Assembly (NCBI RefSeq): GCF_027409185.1
Contig: NC_084462.1
Coordinates: 40,992,679-41,056,678, forward strand
DNA: 64,000 nt
From: Cynocephalus volans
Taxonomy: Eukaryota > Chordata > Mammalia > Dermoptera > Cynocephalidae
Direction: 5' to 3'
The translations under genes and the position numbers were made by a program. The notes beneath the pieces were generated by a model that was not told the origin of the DNA, made no database searches, and saw only the letters and a program-made list of their open reading frames with translations. Below, in pieces: positions 24,498 to 35,745 of the stretch; position 1 is the first letter of the stretch; each line of letters begins with the position of its first letter.

Positions 24498-25230
24498 CTT
24501 TTTTTATTGGATCATAATTGATTATACATATTTGGGGGGTGCAGTGTTGACACATGTTTATCAAATCAATATTACTAGTATATATATTGTTACAAAGTGT
24601 ACTTATTTTTTATGCCCCTTGTCCAATCTCTCCCTATCCCCCTCTCCCTCCACTCTCCCACCACTTATAACCCTAGATTTCTTCTCTTCCTCTAAAAGGG
24701 TAATGGTTACTCTGTTGATTTGCTGCCTAGATGATCTGTCTAATGCTGACAAGTGTCTTCAGTTCCCCCAATATAGAGCAGATGCTTCTTCTGTCACTCT
24801 GGAATGGGATTTGTGGAGAGAGACATCCTCTTTTTTTTGGTCTCTGCTGGTGACTCTCCTTGTGTCAATGCACTCCAGTGGCTGGTGGACCACCTGCATG
24901 GTGGTTGTAACGTCTAGCCACTTTCATGGGAACTGTGGTTACTGTGGTAGCTGTGGTGGGCCACCCAAATGGAGGAGATGTTTTTGGCATGCTCCTTGGC
25001 ACTGGTGGTGTGCCTGGTTGTGCGAGGGGGGTTCTGGTCTCTGGCTCCATGCCTCGGGCCCCCCAGTGGGCCCCGAGGTGCTGGCAGTGTACCTGGTTGT
25101 GAGGAGGGGTCCGGTCCCCAGCTTCAAGCCTCGGGCCCCTGGGTGGGCCCTGTGGCACTGGCAGTGTGCCTGGTTGTGGGTGGGTGGGGTCTCCATACCT
25201 TGGGCCCCTGGGCAGGCCAAGGGGGTTAAT
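24498..25230 (-). mobile_element. Composite L1-related element with a GC-rich tandem repeat
   Basis: On the minus strand this reads as a GC-rich repeat array (25224-24998), a unique middle part, a stretch resembling the L1 endonuclease region (about 24765-24700; compare GACAGATCATCTAGGC at 1355-1370), then a purine-rich L1 3' UTR-like segment ending in an A tail near 24500. The array has three units beginning near 24998, 25077 and 25154, about 77-79 bp apart, each opening GG(C/T)(A/G)CTGG and containing CCTGGTTGTG and CTCGGGCCCC or a close variant. The arrangement (GC-rich VNTR, then L1-derived 3' end and A tail) is reminiscent of SVA/LAVA composite elements, but could be a rearranged L1 with a repeat-bearing 5' UTR. 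Confidence 0.5.
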
Positions 25231-25418
25231 TTGACTGATTGACTTTTTATGGTTCTGACTTCTCCCTGATCAATTCATATGCATGCTACCCTAAAGCTGT
25301 CTGATATGTTAGGGCAATATTTTCAAGTAAAAGAGTAACTTTTTATGGAATAAATGTCTGAGTATAACTAGATTTTTATGACTGTAGTTAGTGCTTTACA
25401 CGCAGCCATTCATCATGG

Positions 25419-25518
25419 TTTTTTTTCTTTCTTGGTGGCTGGCTGGTACAGGGATCTAAACCCTTTACCTTGATGTTATAACACTGTGCTCTGACCAACT
25501 GAGCTAAGTGGTTAGCCC
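25419..25518 (-). mobile_element. tRNA-derived SINE, CYN-like, antisense
   Basis: The reverse complement starts GGGCTAACCACTTAGCTCAG and reaches a B box near AGGGTTTAGATCCC, then a T-rich (plus strand) tail at 25419-25434. Confidence 0.8.
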
Positions 25519-26318
25519 TTATTTTTTGAGGCTTGTAAGGTAGCTGATAATCCCTGTCAATTCCCTAAGGTGAGTCCTGTGGTTAGGATTATCAATTGGG
25601 CCTCAGATAATCAGGTGGTTGAAAGTGCTTTGATGAATCTAATAGCTGACAAAGATGGTATTTCCTCATTTAATCTCTGATTTTGGTGTAACCAGGAAGT
25701 TGGAGCTATTCTAGGGTTGCATTTAGTAGGTAATGATTCAAGGTTATCAGAAGGGTGATAGTGGAGCCTAGAAATGCATCAGTTTTAAGTGTCTAGGTTA
25801 GACACAGCAGTAACAAGGCATGTAATTAGGGAATTACATACCACCTAACATAAAATAGAAAGAAGAAATAGGCAAAAATAGGAGATGGTACAGCAGAGAT
25901 GCTGTCAAACAACAGAAACATTGGCTTAGACACTAAGGAGGCAGGCAGGCAAGAACCACTGAAGCATGGATACTAAAGGACAAGCCAAAGTAAGTTGGCC
26001 TAAGTCCAATAGGAGACAGTAGATGGGAGATTTTTAGGAACACAAAAAATGGTAAGATAGATGTGAGATAGTTAAATTTTCTGTTAAAGAATTGATTACT
26101 TTATTGGGGTAAACCATGTGAATTAATGCGTACTCTGGCTTCTAGATGATTTCTATATCAGAGAGCCTATTTCCCTGTTCCAAAGAAGAGATGGAAATAA
26201 TTGAATATTCCCAATTAGAAGTGCATATATTCAAAGTTCATAGAAAAGATCTCATAAATCTCATTATATGTTCATCCAGACTGTTTTAATCAGTTAATAC
26301 TCACATATTTTAAAACAG

Positions 26319-26400
26319 ATGAGCTCCAACAAGCAATGCTGGATAATGTACAAAAGAAATTGGTGAACTTAGTAGACAGTGCAGAAGGAAAAGTGGACAG
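26319..26400 (+). CDS. TRIP11: TRIP11 exon, end of coiled coil
   Basis: An 82-nt exon, phase 1 to phase 0 plus two bases, with acceptor TTTTAAAACAG and donor GTATGC. It encodes NELQQAMLDNVQKKLVNL followed by SAEGKVDR, leading into the GRAB domain. It is open, with no lesion. Confidence 0.86.
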
Positions 26401-26716
26401 GTATGCTTTTGTCTTTTAACTTTTGTATATTTTATGGAGATTGCTTTTATGGTAAAAACAACTTCTACTTGTAGATGTTTATATGTTTTTTAAGAGCCTT
26501 TTATTTTTCTTGTATAGTGAGGTGATATAGGTAATTTTAATGAAGGGTCAGTAGAATAAGTTATATTCTTTTATTTTTTAAAGTCAATTTTTTTCAACTG
26601 GTAGAACCACATGGAAGAGTTAAAACATCACCCCAATATGAAGACTTGGAAAATAAAAAGTTTATTTTTACTGTTTTTTTTGTTCCCCACTGTTCTTAAA
26701 TAAATGTCTGTTGTTT

Positions 26717-26908
26717 AAATGTATTAGCTCTGGGCCGGCCTGTGGCTCACTTGGGAGAGTGCGGTGCTGACAACACCAAGTCAAGGGTTCAGCTCCCTAT
26801 ATAGCGATGGCCGGTTAGCTCACTTGGCAGAGCCTGGTGCTGACAACACCAAGTCAAGGATTAAGATTCCCTTACCGGTCATCTTTTTAAAAAAATGTAT
26901 TAGCTCTG
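26717..26908 (+). mobile_element. Dimeric CYN-like SINE with 16-bp target-site duplication
   Basis: Two tRNA-like units lie head to tail. The first starts GGGCCGGCCTGTGGCTCACT and the second starts ATGGCCGGTTAGCTCACTTG. Both contain GCTGACAACACCAAGTCAAG. Direct repeats AAATGTATTAGCTCTG at 26717-26732 and 26893-26908 flank it exactly, so the element itself is 26733-26892. Confidence 0.95.
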
Positions 26909-27350
26909 AAACCTAGGTATATATGCAATAATATCTACTGTTTTTAAAATTTAGATATTAGCAAATTACTAATAAATGTGAATGGGAAAATGTAAGTATG
27001 ATGGTTAAACACAAGAACAATTGTCACCCTTTAAATGTCTGTTTCAGGTGAACATCCGCCCAATCAGGCAGTGACAATTACTAATGAGGCACCACCTTAG
27101 TCAGTGTTGGGGTGAAGAAAGTGGGTGGCTAATAAATGATGTTTTAAAAGGTCTACATTTTGGGTTGTTTGAAATATTCTTCATTAGACTTGTCAAGATG
27201 TTTTTAAAAGTTACTTTAAAATATTTTGTTGTTTAGTCTTTTTATAATCAAACATTTAACTGTTTAAGAATAATTAAATATTTATATGTTTAGTGTTTGG
27301 GTACACTCAATGTTAAGTTGCTTGAGCTGTTTCTGCCTTCATTTTCATAG

Positions 27351-27465
27351 AGTCCTAATGAGAAACCTCTTTGTTGGACATTTCCACACACCAAAAAATC
27401 AGCGTCATGAAGTGTTGAGATTGATGGGAAGCATCCTGGGTATTGAAAGGGAGGAAATGGAGCAG
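27351..27465 (+). CDS. TRIP11: TRIP11 exon, GRAB (GRIP-related ARF-binding) domain
   Basis: A 115-nt exon, leaving in phase 0, with acceptor CATTTTCATAG and donor GTAACT. It encodes [20 protein letters not shown], then a [10 protein letters not shown] segment: the first part of the C-terminal domain by which GMAP-210 binds ARF1-GTP on Golgi membranes. Conservation is very high and the frame is open. Confidence 0.92.
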
Positions 27466-27897
27466 GTAACTAGGCAGTGAAAGCCATTCAGAGTACATTT
27501 ATAACTAAAATAGTGGTATCAAATTGTTTCCTTTTAATATGTATAACTTTTACTGGATATAATTTTCTCAATAATGTGGAAATGGAATCATTTCACAGTA
27601 CATTGAACAAATGGATTTGTTTAATTTATGTATTAGTTTAAATGTTCTGTAACTTATAAACCACTTCTCATATCAGGATATCAGGATGCTAAAATTTTGA
27701 GATATGGCAATTCCCAAAACTTTTATTTGAGATCATTCCAGGGATGCCATTTTATTGTATTTGTGGCCTCTATCAGTAGGAAACATTTTCTAGGAATTGG
27801 ACTTGAAAACCATACTATATGATATTACGTATAAGTGCTTCTTGTTTTTTCTTTTCTTGTATTGATAATATTTTTCTGTTTTAAAATAATCTTGTAG

Positions 27898-28143
<246 letters not shown>

Positions 28144-29173
28144 TGAGAAGAGAGAGGTGATTAGCTTAAGGATAACAAGCCAGTTTTAATAATTTTATTG
28201 CATATAGGTTTTATTTTAACTTTTTATATGGTACTTTTATTTTTCAAAGTATTAACTGTTCTTTTCTTTATGCTTGATTATGCTGCTATTGGCAGTCTTG
28301 CTACTAAATCATAAGATTCTTGAAAATAGAGGCTTTATTTTGCTCATGTATATATGTTGCAAAGTGAGCCAGTGAACACCTGCCATGTACCAGACTCTTC
28401 CAAGCATTGTGGATGCAGCTGCAAACCAGATAGACAAGGTGCCTGCCCTTAACAAACTTACATTCTGGTAGGAGGAAGCAATTAGTAAACATGAAAACAC
28501 TTTGTGTGGTATGTGGTAGACTTTAGATGAATATGAATTGAATTGAGTTGTACTGTGAGTTAGAATGTGGAGTTTCTTTTATTTTTTTAATAAATAAGAC
28601 ATTAAGGATAGGTGACTTACCCAGAACTGGTTAAAGATAAAACAGTTTCGCTTAGATAGCATAAAATTTGGTTTAAAGGAAAGGTCTACACTATCTTATT
28701 TTAATCTGATAATGTTACTGGTGATCTTTTGCTGTATTCATTGATTGGGTCTTACTTTAGGAAATCATGGTTAATGCTTGTTTTTCTTCAATATAATTTT
28801 TCACATCTATATTGACAGTTATTAAAATGATAAGACTTGGTGTTTTAAGTGCCATTGATGGCAAGAAATGTGTTATCAGTTGGCTAATTCTGACTATAAA
28901 ATGTTTAAAACTGGCCAACTGCCAAAAAGAGATGTTTGAAATGAGTGTTGTCATCAGATAGTATTGATTAAATTGTTAAATTTTTGTAATGATAACTGTG
29001 TAACTAAAGTGCTGGCATTTTCAATTGTTCATAAAGCTGATTTGTAAAAAAAAAAAAAAGTTTCAGATGGCATGATTAGTTTTTAATATTTAATTACAAT
29101 AGCTGAATATACTTTAATTGTAGTGAATACAATTTTATTATTGGGTCTAATATAACCAAATATTTTATCTTAG

Positions 29174-29318
29174 TCTTTTTCAGAACTTTTTGTTAAATTT
29201 CTGGAAACAGAGTCTCATCCATCTGTTCTACCACCAAAACGTTCTGGTCATGATATAAAACCTCTAGATTCACTAGGAAGGAGAAAACTAGATACAAATG
29301 TACCAGAAAGTTTTAGAG
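29174..29318 (+). CDS. TRIP11: TRIP11 exon, C-terminal tail
   Basis: A 145-nt exon, phase 0 to phase 1, with acceptor TTTTATCTTAG and donor GTAAAT. It encodes [17 protein letters not shown], then a Ser/Pro/Lys-rich tail with [10 protein letters not shown]. It is open, with no lesion. Confidence 0.9.
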
Positions 29319-31658
29319 GTAAATCCAAATATTTATTTTTCTACAATTCTAAAAATTGAAAGTTTAATTTATGATTAGGTTTTATAGTGATATTAACTAA
29401 ATTTTCCTGTTTTTGAAAATGTGTAATGACTATTCAAAATTCCAAAAAGCCATCAGATTTTTGGCTTTATATATTCTTGTGGCAATCTGATATTTAATTG
29501 GCTTAGATCAATTTAAACAGTGTGAAATACTTTCCCTTTGTATATCAGAGTAATTCTTTTCTCTCTGCATAAGCCACTTTGAATTATTCTTCTGGAAGTG
29601 ATGGTGAACTGGTTAAACCTTTGCTCGGTCCTGTTTTCCTTTTTCACTAATGGTGCTTATTACTAATCAGAGCTAGATGTATAGTTTATAGTTTGAGAAG
29701 GGTTTTTCCCCCTTCTCTAATCTAAGTTTTACACTCAGTAACCAAACCTTGGCATGTTAATAATGCCAGTTTAGTAAACTTAGACTTCCAAGGATGTTAT
29801 GAAGTGCCCTTATATTGTATGTTGAAAGGTCTTCCTGAAGCAAATGGTTGGTGCTTGTAGACACGTATGCATATTTTTCTATCCCACTAGGTTGTGAAGG
29901 TCTTATTTATATTCACATTGCCTATATTGGCATGCAGTAAAATGTCTTGAGTTGAAATTGTATTGTAATCCATTAAACTGTAAACACATTCTTTATTAAA
30001 ATCTCTCTTTTTTTCTGAAATCTTCGTATTTTATTATAGACTAACATGTTTGCTAGTTGGACTTTAAAGGAATATGTTATTATATACTCTTGAGTTTATA
30101 TCACATGCCAGATTCTTAAATTTGGATAAAACATTAAAGAATTTATACTCTTGAAATTTTAAAAACTTCCTTATTCAGACAAATGTTTCTATTTTTCTGA
30201 ACTCCTATAGAAAAAGAAAGTGATAAAATTTATCTGTCGATTAGATAAAAGTTTTATGTACTAAATTTAGAGAAAAGTTGTAACTTTTTCGAAGAGGTAT
30301 GGACTATACTGAAAGCATTTTTTCTTACTACACTAGGCTGTAGCATCTTGAAGCAGACTCCCCAATTCATTATGGCAGAGTTGTCTTCTCCTCCCTTTCC
30401 TTTCTCTTTCTCACCCTCTCCCCTTTCTTTTATCAAGTTCTATGCTCAGCTTGATTTGTATTGATCAGAGACAAAGGCCAGTGATGATCTCAGTTGATAA
30501 AGGGTTTGCATGAAAAAAAGCAAGCTTAATCTTTAATCCTGGATTTGGAAGTGCACCAGAGCTTTAACTAGGTCTCAGCAGAAGCTTTCCCAGAGTTAGG
30601 AAAGTTGTCATTCACAGGCAAATACGGCTTGGGAACTCAGGGGTGCTCAGTAATGAGGAGATCTGATGGATTTGTTTCCATGCTTTCTTTGTTCTGGGAG
30701 GCCTCTTTTATTTGAGTTTCCCATTGCTGAAGTGGGCACCTTCAAAGGGCTGCTTGTCTCTTATCAGTGAACTTGTTAGTGGTCTTTGGTAATAAAGCAG
30801 GATTCTATCCACTAAGACTTTAGGTCATAAAAGACTTTAGGTCATAAACTAAGTACTTATTCCAAAAAGAAGGAACTGTATTAGCTCAACTTTTTAGAGA
30901 AATAATCTAATTGAGAATTGTTTTCAAACCTTTGAATGCCTAAAAGAGGATCAAGTAAGGTATCTATATATTAAGTTCTCAAGTTCTTCATTTTTCTGCT
31001 GGGTAAGAAACTTGCCTTGCAGCATAGATAAGACCTTTTAAAAGCTGTTATTGTAGTAAATGAGGTCTAACAGTATATAACTGGTATTTAAATATAAAAC
31101 AGTATTAATGTGTTCAATAAAATATTAAATATGCATGGACATACTCTTCTCTCCCCTTTTCTTTCTCCCATTTCTTTCTCTTGTTTCGTGTCCTCTTTTA
31201 CCCTTCTGTATTTCATAGACCCTGCGTGTGGGATCCAGAGTCCAGCAGTATATGAGTTAAAATTATTTGGGGGCAAATCTGGGAACCTAAAACACATGTC
31301 TAGCATTGTTTTTATCAGAAAATGTTTTGAATTTTCAAGGCTGTACTTTAATCAGATTTTAGTAATATAAATTAGTATTTGTGTTTAGGAATTGAGGCCT
31401 ATCTGTACTTTCATTTTGAATAATCAAAGAGTAGTCCAAAAAATGTGCTAAATACCAGCATTATTACTAGCCAGGTAGAATTTTAAATTTGATAGTAGTG
31501 GTAAATTGGTTATTCATATATGTCTATATTAGTCAGTTTAACAATATAAGAGTGACTTTCTTTATGCTATTACTTATATTCAGAGGGTTTATTCAATTTG
31601 ACTTATTTGTGAAAGGTGGAGACTAAATAACCCATATTTTATCATTTTTATACAACAG
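29319..31658 (+). other. Last TRIP11 intron
   Basis: AT-rich intron. The 17-base segment AGACTTTAGGTCATAAA is present twice in direct tandem near 30819-30850. No exon or clear repeat is seen otherwise. Confidence 0.5.
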
Positions 31659-31867
31659 AATCCAGGTCTGGTAGAAGAACAGACATGAATCCATTCCTGG
31701 CTTCCCGCTCTGCAGCTGTGCCTCTTATTAACCCAGCTGGACTTGGACCTGGTGGGCCCGGGCATCTTCTTTTGAAACCCATCTCAGATGTTTTGCCCAC
31801 ATTTACACTTTTGCCAGTGTCACCTGAAAACAGCACTGGAGTTGCATTGAAACCAGAGATGATATAG
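31659..31867 (+). CDS. TRIP11: TRIP11 last coding exon
   Basis: The acceptor is TACAACAG. It encodes [20 protein letters not shown], then the Pro/Gly-rich stretch [20 protein letters not shown], and ends ...GVALKPEMI with TAG at 31865-31867. From memory the human protein ends ...LKDLLKQ. The downstream bases CACTTTTAAAAAAC look like a remnant of that ending, so an insertion of about 14 bases may have replaced the last residues here. The poly(A) signal follows at 31971. Confidence 0.88.
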
Positions 31868-31970
31868 CACTTTTAAAAAACCCACGAACACTATGCATAT
31901 ATACTTTATCACAAAGTGGCCTTTTGGAAAAAGTCATGTATTTATTTATAGTTGTATTTTCTCTAAATTT

Positions 31971-31976
31971 AATAAA
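31971..31976 (+). terminator. Candidate poly(A) signal AATAAA of the TRIP11 locus
   Basis: AATAAA lies about 104 bases after the stop codon, followed within 20 bases by TG/GTTTT-rich sequence. It is the first canonical hexamer in the 3' UTR; later sites could also be used. Confidence 0.55.
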
Positions 31977-32238
31977 ATGTTCTCAATGGTTTTAGAAATT
32001 ACAGGTGTCAGAGGAGCAAGTGTTTGCTATATAATTTGCTTTTTTCTTTCTCTGATTTGACCTAATTTAACCTGGAAATGTTTGATTTATCTTTTATCTT
32101 AATTTAGAAAAATTTTAAAAAAGACAAAAATACTAGAAGCTGTATATCAGCTTTTTATTTCCTCTTTTGATTTTCCAGTTCATTTAAACTAGAGACACGT
32201 GGTTTATCTTATAAAGATAATCAAGAAATTTACCCAAA

Positions 32239-32457
32239 AGGAGAAAAATATACTGTTTTTTGTTTGTTTGTTTGTTTTTTGTGACCGGTAAGGGGATCGC
32301 AACCCTTGGCTTGTTGTCATTCGCACCGCACTCAGCCACTGAGCGCACCAACCATCCCTATATAGGATCCAAGCCCGTGGCGGGGGCACCGCTGCACTCC
32401 CAAGCACCACACTCTCCTGAGTGCGCCACGGTGTCGGCCCCAGGAGAAAAATATACT
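32239..32457 (-). mobile_element. CYN-like SINE, antisense, with 16-bp target-site duplication
   Basis: The reverse complement runs from GGGGCCGACACCGTGGCGCA through GGATCCTATATAGGGATGG to an AAACAAACAAAC tail. Direct repeats AGGAGAAAAATATACT at 32239-32254 and 32442-32457 bracket the element (32255-32441). Confidence 0.95.
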
Positions 32458-32614
32458 AATAGTGGCTTCTCTGCATAGTGCAGAAAATTGATCTGAAGTA
32501 TCTATTAATCATTTTTAGAGGACTTTGTGCAGACAGGCCAAAGACAAGGTTGTCCCTGGGAGGTCATAGGTGCCCTGAGATGGAATGTGTATTTGGTTCT
32601 ATGCAATTTTATCA

Positions 32615-32960
32615 CATATGTAGATGCATTTACCACCACCACAGTCAGGATACAGAATATTTCCAGCATAAGGACCCCTAGTGCTGCCCTTTCATAATCG
32701 TAACCACCTTTCTCCCTACCGCCCGCCTTAATCTCTGACAACCACTAACTGTTCTCCATCTCTATAATTTTGTATTTCAAGAATGTTGTATGAGTGGAAT
32801 CATACAGTATGTAACCTCTTGAGATAAGCCTTTTTTCACTCAGCATAATTCCCTTGAGATCCATCCCGGATCCCTTGAGTTGTTGCATGAATCCTTACTT
32901 TGTTCCTTTTTAGTGCTGAGTACATAATATGTGGATATGTCATTTCATTTTAAGAGCTAA
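32615..32960 (-). repeat. Old L1 fragment, antisense
   Basis: The segment TTACCACCACCACAGTCAGG, ATACAGAATATTTCCAGCAT, ... GTATGAGTGGAATCATACAG and TTTTTTCACTCAGCATAAT is a familiar antisense L1 block. Ends are approximate. Confidence 0.65.
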
Positions 32961-35554
32961 GTAATCTATTTAAAAGTATCTTAAAACTAAATGTTTCCTC
33001 ACACAAGTACAACTTTCATATAAGTGTTCAATTGGACAGTTGCATCTACACAACTTTAATTAGCAATATCACTAAACATGCCACCTCCTAGGAGCCTCTG
33101 TCTGAGGTGTTGGTACAGTAGGCCCGGGGTCTTCTGCTCCCATCCTGGTGGTCACCAAGGGCAGTGAAATCGCTTTGACAGCACCAGCACCCAGGGTTTG
33201 GAACTTCAGAATCAGAGAGTATTTCTTTAATTTTTCTAAACCCATCATAAAAACTCCTGACTTGACACTTACTTGTATCAGGATGTTCGTATTTGTATTA
33301 GTTGTTGAAGCTGTACATTTACAAAGACATTTCTCACAAATTTTGTAAATTTTGATATGCCTTTAAAATATAAACATTTGTATAGCAAGGAAAGGTGAAA
33401 ATGAGACCAATCCAAATATGTAAATAGGCCTGGCTCTGGCCAGAGCTAAATTTGGTTGTTTGTAAATTTTGCTGTGATTAACTGTATACTTTCTAATGTA
33501 CTTGGAAGACTGGAAGTCTTATTTATGTATTGGTAGATAAAACCTGTTTTTCTGAAAAATTAAGTGAGATAGTGCTGTTTAAGAATGCTACCTGTCTCCT
33601 TAGCTAATTTATTTCTATTGCCATTATTTAGTACACTTTAAAGGAAGTTGTCATAGGAGTTCTATATTAGAACTGTCAAACTGCCTCCTGTCGGTTTTAG
33701 CCGTAATTACTTCTCTATGACATTACTATTAGGTTTTTATAAGCTCCTTACAAAGATACTTTCACTGTCTCTCCTAAATTGTTTGCTACTTGCCATTGAA
33801 GTTTCATTTTAGTGTGGAGCAGCCGAGATACTAATTTTTATGTTAAAAAAACAAAACACAAAAAAGACGTGGTTTTTCATTTTGAAGAAATAGAACATGC
33901 AAAAAGTTTTCTTTTTTACTTTGAAAAGATGCATGGTGGATATTTAAGTAGTACATCATCATATTTGAAATCCCTTTTGTGCTATTTTGATGATTTTGTT
34001 CCCTACCAGAACAGCCTGTCCTCCCTCCCCTGTAGTTTAACATGAGTTTGAAGGCCGTTGTGGGTGGATTGCATATCTAAGCATCACAGAGTGTGATATT
34101 ACATGGCTGCTAGTTAAATGAGTACGTGACCTTGTTCATTGTACCATTGAAACTGTAGCTGACTGGTGTGTATACTAAGTGTTCATTGATCTAAACCAGT
34201 ATATCCAGTAAATCAACTTTTCTGAAACTAAGTTGTGTCAGAGATGAACCGTCTGCTCAAGGGTCTTAGTAACCAATGACGAAGCACATAATGTCTAATG
34301 TAAGACATTGCTAACAGTATGTTTACTGTAATATTTTAACTATAGTAATTTTACTGTTTATTTCTCTATAAACTTAGTAGAACTTGTGGTTGAATTCCAC
34401 CTTAGCTGCCACAGTTTTTCACAACATTCCTAATGGTTTTCGACTTCTGTACTATAGTAGAAAATTCATTCAGTTTTTAGTATAATACTATATCATATGG
34501 TTGTTTGAGTTTTAGTTCCTGCCATTCTAGATTTAGAAAAAAGGAAAGGAAAAAAAACAAAACTAGATGACAAAACCATAGAAAAGAAGGATTGGCTTTC
34601 TTGCAACTGGCCAATTAAAACATTAAATATCCCTCCAAATAAAGCCTTCAGTTTCTTTTACCTTTTTAACTGAAAGGGACAAAAGACTTATAAAAATACT
34701 TATCTAACTGATAGGTGGGGAAAATAATAAGCTATGTCTTCAGGGACAGGGGAACAATCAGACTTAGTGCTATTATGCATCAAACTTTAAAGCATTTGAA
34801 TTTGATTCTTAAAGCTAATGAAGTTTTTAATGTATCAAAGTATTTAAAATGTCTTCCATCAACAAAAAATGTCTAATTGTGTAAATATCAAGTGTAGGTG
34901 GGAAAAAAAAATGATGCATTTAATGCTCTGGCATTTGTGATTATTTGCCAGTCTTTACTTTTTAACTTATTAAGGTTTCTCTATTTAAAATTGATAGATT
35001 GTCTTTTGATTTTTAGGGAAATATCTAAATGTTAGAAATGTCCAACCCAACCTTAATATTAGGTTGTATTTTATAGTGCTAAAGTCAATGGATTTTTGAA
35101 TTTCTCAGGAGCACTACAAGGCAAAAAAAAAAAAAAATACTCCAAATAAAAATGATATATGTAAGTTGGCAATGTCTTTATCCACAATAAATTTGTTTTT
35201 TAGCAAACAGCTGCTGACTTTTTCTTTAGAAGGGGGAGAAATGACTTACATATGTTGTTTATAGTAGCAGTAGGTGAACTACTGAAGCTAATGTATTTAA
35301 GTGTTCACTGGACATCTGCTGTTAGAGTACTATTTGAATCTTGAAAATTTTAAGTATGTACAATTTAAAAGATGCTCAAGGTTATGTATGAAAAGAGGGT
35401 CTAAGAGGTTTTAGCTGGCCCTTTTTTCTTTTTCATTAGAGGTGGTATTATGCAACACTGGCTTCTTGGTCTTTCAGCAGGATAATCAGTATGTCTGTTT
35501 TTCCTTAGATGTGGAACTTCAATATTTTTAACCATTCATATGATGGCAGTATTG
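32961..35554. other. Intergenic sequence, no gene seen
   Basis: AT-rich DNA downstream of the TRIP11 locus. There is no exon-like frame with splice sites, no CpG cluster and no clear repeat boundary. Part of it may be long TRIP11 3' UTR if a distal poly(A) site is used. Confidence 0.5.
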
Positions 35555-35745
35555 TAAGGAACATGAGTTTTAAAGTTGACAACTGGATTGGAGTACTGAT
35601 GTTGACCCTTTCTGTGTGACCTTTCACAAATTTACCTTGACTATGGGCCTCGTTTTTCTCATGTCTGAAATGAGGTAACACCCATGTAGTAAACCTCATA
35701 GGATTGTAAGGATCAAATGATACATTCATTCATAGTACGTATTAA
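35555..35745 (+). repeat. MIR SINE
   Basis: MIR-like order: ACTGATGTTGACCC, TGTGTGACCTTTCACAAATT, CTCATGTCTGAAATGAGG, then a CTCATAGGATTGTAAGGATC end. Confidence 0.7.

Noticed and set aside
24865..25242. Long open frames on both strands with Gly/Pro/Trp-rich translation
   Set aside because: They are by-products of a GC-rich tandem repeat inside a mobile element; no start context, splice sites or protein family fit.
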